This document shows positions 60,883 through 64,000 of a DNA stretch of 64,000 nucleotides, in pieces. The translations under genes were made by a program, and so were the position numbers. Within the stretch, counting starts at the first letter, position 1. The number at the start of each line of letters is the position of its first letter. Below the pieces are notes generated by a model. The model searched no databases. It was not told the origin of the DNA and saw only the letters and a program-made list of their open reading frames with translations. The stretch comes from JACCYI01 sp963828075. Lineage in GTDB: Bacteria; Actinomycetota; Thermoleophilia; Solirubrobacterales; Solirubrobacteraceae. The stretch is taken from the NCBI GenBank assembly GCA_963828075.1, contig CAWHDH010000021.1, positions 1,054,001-1,118,000 on the forward strand. Direction: 5' to 3'.

Positions 60883-62376
60883 CTAGTAGTCCACCCAGTC
60901 GACCTGCGGCGACGGGTGGAACGCCACGCCCATCGCCTTCCAGCGCGGCCCGTGCGCCGCCAGGCGCGCCCGGAAGTCCTCCCACGAGCGGGCGGCCTGG
61001 GGCGACCAGCCGACCTCGGCGATCGCCGGCAGGCGCGGGAAGGCCATCGTCGTGATGTGGTCGAGCGTCTCGATCGTCTCGGTCCACAAGGGTGCCTCGA
61101 CCCCGACCACGTCCTCCTCCGCCACGCCGGGCACGAGCGTCCCGGGATCCCAGTCGTACGCGTCGCGCACGTCGATGAGCCCGGCCCAGTCCTGGCCGAG
61201 CGGGAAGTCGGGCTCGTACTTCATGTCCAGGTAGGTCCGCTCGCCGGGCGACATCAGGAGCTTGGCGCCGCGCGCCAGCGCCATCGACGCGAGGTCCGCG
61301 TAGGTCTCGCTCGAGTGCTGGTCGCCCCACAGCTGCACGAGCGCGCCGGGCTCGAGGGGCGCGGCGGCGATCTCCTCCCACCCGGACATCCGCTTGCCGT
61401 GTGCGCGGACGAGCGCCTGCACCCGGCCGATGAAGGTCCGGTAGTCCTCGCCGCTGGTGCTCTGCGCCTCGTCGCCGCCGACGTGGAGGAACGGGCCGGG
61501 GGTCAGGCCGGCGAGCTGGCCGAAGACGTCGTCGAGGAACTCGTACGTGCGCTCCGACGCGACCGTCAGGGAGCTGAAGCCGACCGAGGTCTCGGTGTAG
61601 AGCGCCGGTGCCACGCCGTCCGGCGTCAGCTCCGGATAGGACGCCAGCGCCGCATTGACGTGCCCGGGGGTGTCGATCTCGGGGACGATCGTCACGAAGC
61701 GGGTGCCGGCGTGGCGGACGATCTCCGCGTAGTCGGCCTGGGTGTAGAACCCGCCCTCCCCGCCGCCGACCGCGGTGCTCGCGCCGTGCTCGGTGAGCCG
61801 GGGCCAGCCCTCGATCTCGATCCGCCAGCCCTGGTCGTCGGAGAGGTGCAGGTGCAGGTAGTTGACCTTGTAGAGCGCGATCAGGTCGATGTAGCGCTTG
61901 ACGTCGGCGACGCCGAAGAAGTGGCGCGAGACGTCGAGCATGGTCCCGCGGTAGGCGAAGCGCGGCGCGTCGGCGATCCGGACCGCCGGCAGCGAGACCG
62001 GGCCCTCGCCGGGCGCGGCCGCGACGAGCTGGCGCAGCGTCTGGGCGCCGCGGAACAGGCCCTCGGCGCCCGCGGCGGTGAGCCGGGCGCCGTCCGGCCC
62101 GATCTCGAGCTCGTAGCCCTCTGTTCCGAGCGCGGCGGGCCCGGACCCGTCGAGGACGATCGCGCCCGGCCTCGGGCCGTCGGCCAGCGGCAGCTCGAGG
62201 CCCGTCGCCGCCCGGAGCGCCGAGGCGAGGTCCTCGGCCACGCGGCGGGCCTCAGGGGCGGAGCCCAGGACCGCGACGAGCGTCTCCTCGGAGAGCGCCA
62301 GCTCGTCCTCTGAGGTCGTCTCGACGGTCGCCGGGAGGGGAACGAGCGGCAACACAGGCCGCGCGCACGCTACCAA
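60883..62376 (-). CDS. Beta-N-acetylhexosaminidase, glycoside hydrolase family 20
   Basis: About 490-residue enzyme that removes terminal N-acetylhexosamines from chitin-like or wall sugars. The N-terminal alpha/beta domain is followed by the TIM barrel (FAYRGTMLDVSRHFF, NYLHLHLSDDQGWRIEI, EIDTPGHVNAAL), the catalytic Asp-Glu pair in LHVGGDEAQS, and later WGD and PLWTETI with substrate-binding Trp. No signal peptide is visible, so it may act inside the cell. Start codon is uncertain: TTG 62376 or GTG 62355, neither with a clear ribosome site. Confidence 0.9.
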   Translation of the reverse strand: MVACARPVLPLVPLPATVETTSEDELALSEETLVAVLGSAPEARRVAEDLASALRAATGLELPLADGPRPGAIVLDGSGPAALGTEGYELEIGPDGARLTAAGAEGLFRGAQTLRQLVAAAPGEGPVSLPAVRIADAPRFAYRGTMLDVSRHFFGVADVKRYIDLIALYKVNYLHLHLSDDQGWRIEIEGWPRLTEHGASTAVGGGEGGFYTQADYAEIVRHAGTRFVTIVPEIDTPGHVNAALASYPELTPDGVAPALYTETSVGFSSLTVASERTYEFLDDVFGQLAGLTPGPFLHVGGDEAQSTSGEDYRTFIGRVQALVRAHGKRMSGWEEIAAAPLEPGALVQLWGDQHSSETYADLASMALARGAKLLMSPGERTYLDMKYEPDFPLGQDWAGLIDVRDAYDWDPGTLVPGVAEEDVVGVEAPLWTETIETLDHITTMAFPRLPAIAEVGWSPQAARSWEDFRARLAAHGPRWKAMGVAFHPSPQVDWVDY

Positions 62377-62385
62377 TGTCGCCGA

Positions 62386-62401
62386 TTGACTCGCGAGTCA
62401 A
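62386..62401. promoter_or_regulatory. Perfect 16-bp palindrome, likely TetR-type operator
   Basis: TTGACTCGCGAGTCAA is its own reverse complement. It lies 16 bp upstream of the acyl-CoA dehydrogenase start and 9 bp upstream of the GH20 start, between divergent genes. Palindromes of this length and shape are typical for TetR-family repressors that control fatty-acid or acyl-CoA genes in actinobacteria. TTGACT could also overlap a -35 element. Regulator not in window. Confidence 0.65.
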
Positions 62402-62417
62402 TGCGGTAGAACGTGGT

Positions 62418-64000
62418 ATGGCCACGAACCCCACGTACGAGCAGTCCAAAGAGATCGCGGAGGCTTCCCGCGAGACCGAGTGGAAGCAGCCGAGCTTCGG
62501 AAAAGAGCTGTTCCTGGGCAACTTCCGGCTTGACCTGATCCACCCGCAGCCGGCCGCGTCGCCCGAGCTCACCGCCAAGGGCGACGCCTTCCTCGCCGAT
62601 CTCAGGACGTTCCTGCAGGAGCACGTCGACCCGCTCCAGATCGAGCGCGACGCCCGCATCCCCGACGACGTGATCGCAGGCCTCAAGGACCTCGGCTGCC
62701 TCGGCATGAAGATCGGAGAGGAGTACGGCGGGCTCGGCCTGACGCAGGTCTACTACAACAAGGCGCTGGCCCTGACCGGCACGTACCACGCCGCGCTCGC
62801 GACGCTGCTGTCGGCCCACCAGTCGATCGGCCTGCCCGAGCCGCTGCGGATGTTCGGTACCGAGGAGCAGAAGCGCGAGTGGCTGCCGAAGGTCGCGCGG
62901 ACGCACATCTCGGCGTTCCTGCTCACCGAGCCCGACGTCGGCTCGGACCCCGCCCGCATGAGCGCCAGCGCCATCCCCACCGAGGACGGCACGGGCTACC
63001 GGATCTCCGGCATCAAGCTGTGGGCGACCAACGGCGCCATCGCCGACGTGGTGATCGTCATGGCCGTCGTCCCGAAGACGGAGACGAGCACGGGCGGCAT
63101 CACGGCGTTCATCTGCCCGTCCGACGCCGAGGGCGTCACGGTCGAGACGCGCAACGCCTTCATGGGCCTGCGCGGCATCGAGAACTCCCTGACGCGCTTC
63201 GAGGACGTCTTCGTCCCCCACGAGTCCGTCGTCGGCGGTGTCGGCAAGGGGCTGCGCATCGCACTGGCCACACTCAACACCGGCCGCCTGTCGCTCCCCG
63301 CCATCGCGGCGGCGTCGACGAAGTACTCGCTGAAGATCGCGCGCGAGTGGTCGGCGGAGCGCAAGCAGTGGGGCAAGCCGGTCGGCACGCACGACCCGGT
63401 CGCGCAGATGCTCGCCTTCCTCGCCGGCACCTCGTTCGGGCTCGACGCCGTCGTCGACGTCTCGAGCCGCCTGGCCGACGACAAGCGCAACGACTTCCGG
63501 GTGGAGGCGGCGCTGGCCAAGCTCTACGCCTCCGAGATGGGCTGGAAGGCCGTCGACACGATGATCCAGATCCGCGGTGGGCGCGGCTTCGAGACGGCCG
63601 AGTCGCTCAAGGCCCGCGGCGAGAAGCCGATCCCCGCCGAGCAACTGCTGCGCGACATGCGGATCAACCGCATCTTCGAGGGCTCGACCGAGATCATGCA
63701 CCTGCTGATCGCGCGCGAGGCGCTCGACCAGCATCTCGCCGTGGCCGGCGACATCCTGGATCCCAAGACCGCTATGGGCGACAAGGCCCGTGCGGCGGTC
63801 GGTGCGGCGAAGTTCTACGCCGGCTACCTGCCGACGCTCGTCACCGGCGAGGGCCAGAAGCCGTCGGCCTACGAGGCCGACTTCGGCCCGGTGGCCAAGC
63901 ACCTGCGCTATGTCGAGCGCCACTCGCGCAAGCTGGCGCGCTCGACGATGGGCCTGATGGGCCGCCACCAGGCGTCGCTCGAGCAGAAGGGCGCGCTGCT
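62418..64000 (+). CDS. Acyl-CoA dehydrogenase, 3' end outside window
   Basis: FAD enzyme that oxidises acyl-CoA to enoyl-CoA in fatty-acid or related degradation. From ATG 62418 at least 527 residues are read and the frame is open at the window end. A 45-residue N-terminal extension (MATNPTYEQSKEIAEASRET...) precedes the usual domains: helical N-domain (LGCLGMKIGEEYGGLGLTQV), beta domain (FLLTEPDVGSDPA, GIKLWATNG) and C-domain (RKQWGKPVGTHDPVAQML, IRGGRGFETAES, RINRIFEGSTEIM, the region of the catalytic base). It goes on beyond residue 440, the normal family end, so it is a long form. Probably controlled by the palindrome just upstream. Confidence 0.9.
   Translation, partial: MATNPTYEQSKEIAEASRETEWKQPSFGKELFLGNFRLDLIHPQPAASPELTAKGDAFLADLRTFLQEHVDPLQIERDARIPDDVIAGLKDLGCLGMKIGEEYGGLGLTQVYYNKALALTGTYHAALATLLSAHQSIGLPEPLRMFGTEEQKREWLPKVARTHISAFLLTEPDVGSDPARMSASAIPTEDGTGYRISGIKLWATNGAIADVVIVMAVVPKTETSTGGITAFICPSDAEGVTVETRNAFMGLRGIENSLTRFEDVFVPHESVVGGVGKGLRIALATLNTGRLSLPAIAAASTKYSLKIAREWSAERKQWGKPVGTHDPVAQMLAFLAGTSFGLDAVVDVSSRLADDKRNDFRVEAALAKLYASEMGWKAVDTMIQIRGGRGFETAESLKARGEKPIPAEQLLRDMRINRIFEGSTEIMHLLIAREALDQHLAVAGDILDPKTAMGDKARAAVGAAKFYAGYLPTLVTGEGQKPSAYEADFGPVAKHLRYVERHSRKLARSTMGLMGRHQASLEQKGAL

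Overview
The window comes from the chromosome of a very GC-rich bacterium with dense, often 4-bp-overlapping genes. A sortase-type LPFTG surface protein, F420-type and actinobacterial protein families, ECF42/DGPF signalling and the general codon style point to a high-GC Gram-positive. My best guess is Actinomycetota of the class Thermoleophilia (Solirubrobacterales-like). That placement is inference; no rRNA gene is present to test it.

Layout. 0-8 kb: the end of an M50 protease, two related haemolysin-type repeat protein genes (one intact, one decayed), a non-classical succinate dehydrogenase operon (sdhA-sdhB-HdrB/SdhE-like) and an SMP-30 family lactonase. 8-20 kb: housekeeping blocks (lysC-asd; dnaX-ybaB-recR) mixed with a response regulator that has lost its phospho-acceptor, a large orphan secreted protein, a degenerate NagZ-like protein, a PQQ sugar dehydrogenase lipoprotein and a membrane glycosyltransferase-like protein. 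19-26 kb: an ECF sigma factor divergent from an EF-hand/LPFTG surface protein, an orphan 512-residue protein, an O-antigen-ligase-like membrane protein, a Nudix hydrolase, a CpsB-type phosphatase, the SRP RNA and a DUF4333-like protein.

26.6-29.6 kb is the accessory spot. tRNA-Val(CAC) has its 3' 42 bp repeated exactly 1.27 kb downstream; between the copies lie a small toxin-antitoxin pair and the C-terminal stub of a tyrosine recombinase. Just outside is a secreted protein made of about 18 adhesin-head-like repeats. 29.6-34 kb: a luciferase-like oxidoreductase, a BtrH/DUF4872-like protein, and a DGPF (YCII) protein coupled to an ECF42-type sigma factor.

34.3-42.9 kb is a complete potassium system. 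It has a tiny membrane peptide, kdpF, kdpA, kdpC, kdpB, an N-terminal-only KdpD and a USP-like protein on the minus strand, and a C-terminal-only KdpD kinase with kdpE on the plus strand. KdpD is thus split into two genes at opposite ends of the locus, and kdpC precedes kdpB. 42.9-52 kb: an SRPBCC remnant, an MBL-fold hydrolase, a Pit-type phosphate transporter with a small membrane partner, a GNAT, a rhodanese, a large phosphoesterase with an unusual N-terminal half, an AraC-type regulator and RecQ.

52-60 kb holds a candidate signalling cassette. Two substrate-binding lipoproteins without permeases are divergent from a CHASE-PAS hybrid histidine kinase, followed by a REC-GAF-GGDEF-EAL protein, which suggests an extracellular ligand feeding c-di-GMP control. 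60-64 kb: a zinc-ribbon peptide, a secreted HELGH protein, a cluster of four alternating palindromic units, a GH20 hexosaminidase, and an acyl-CoA dehydrogenase (running off the window) behind a perfect 16-bp palindrome that looks like a TetR-type operator.
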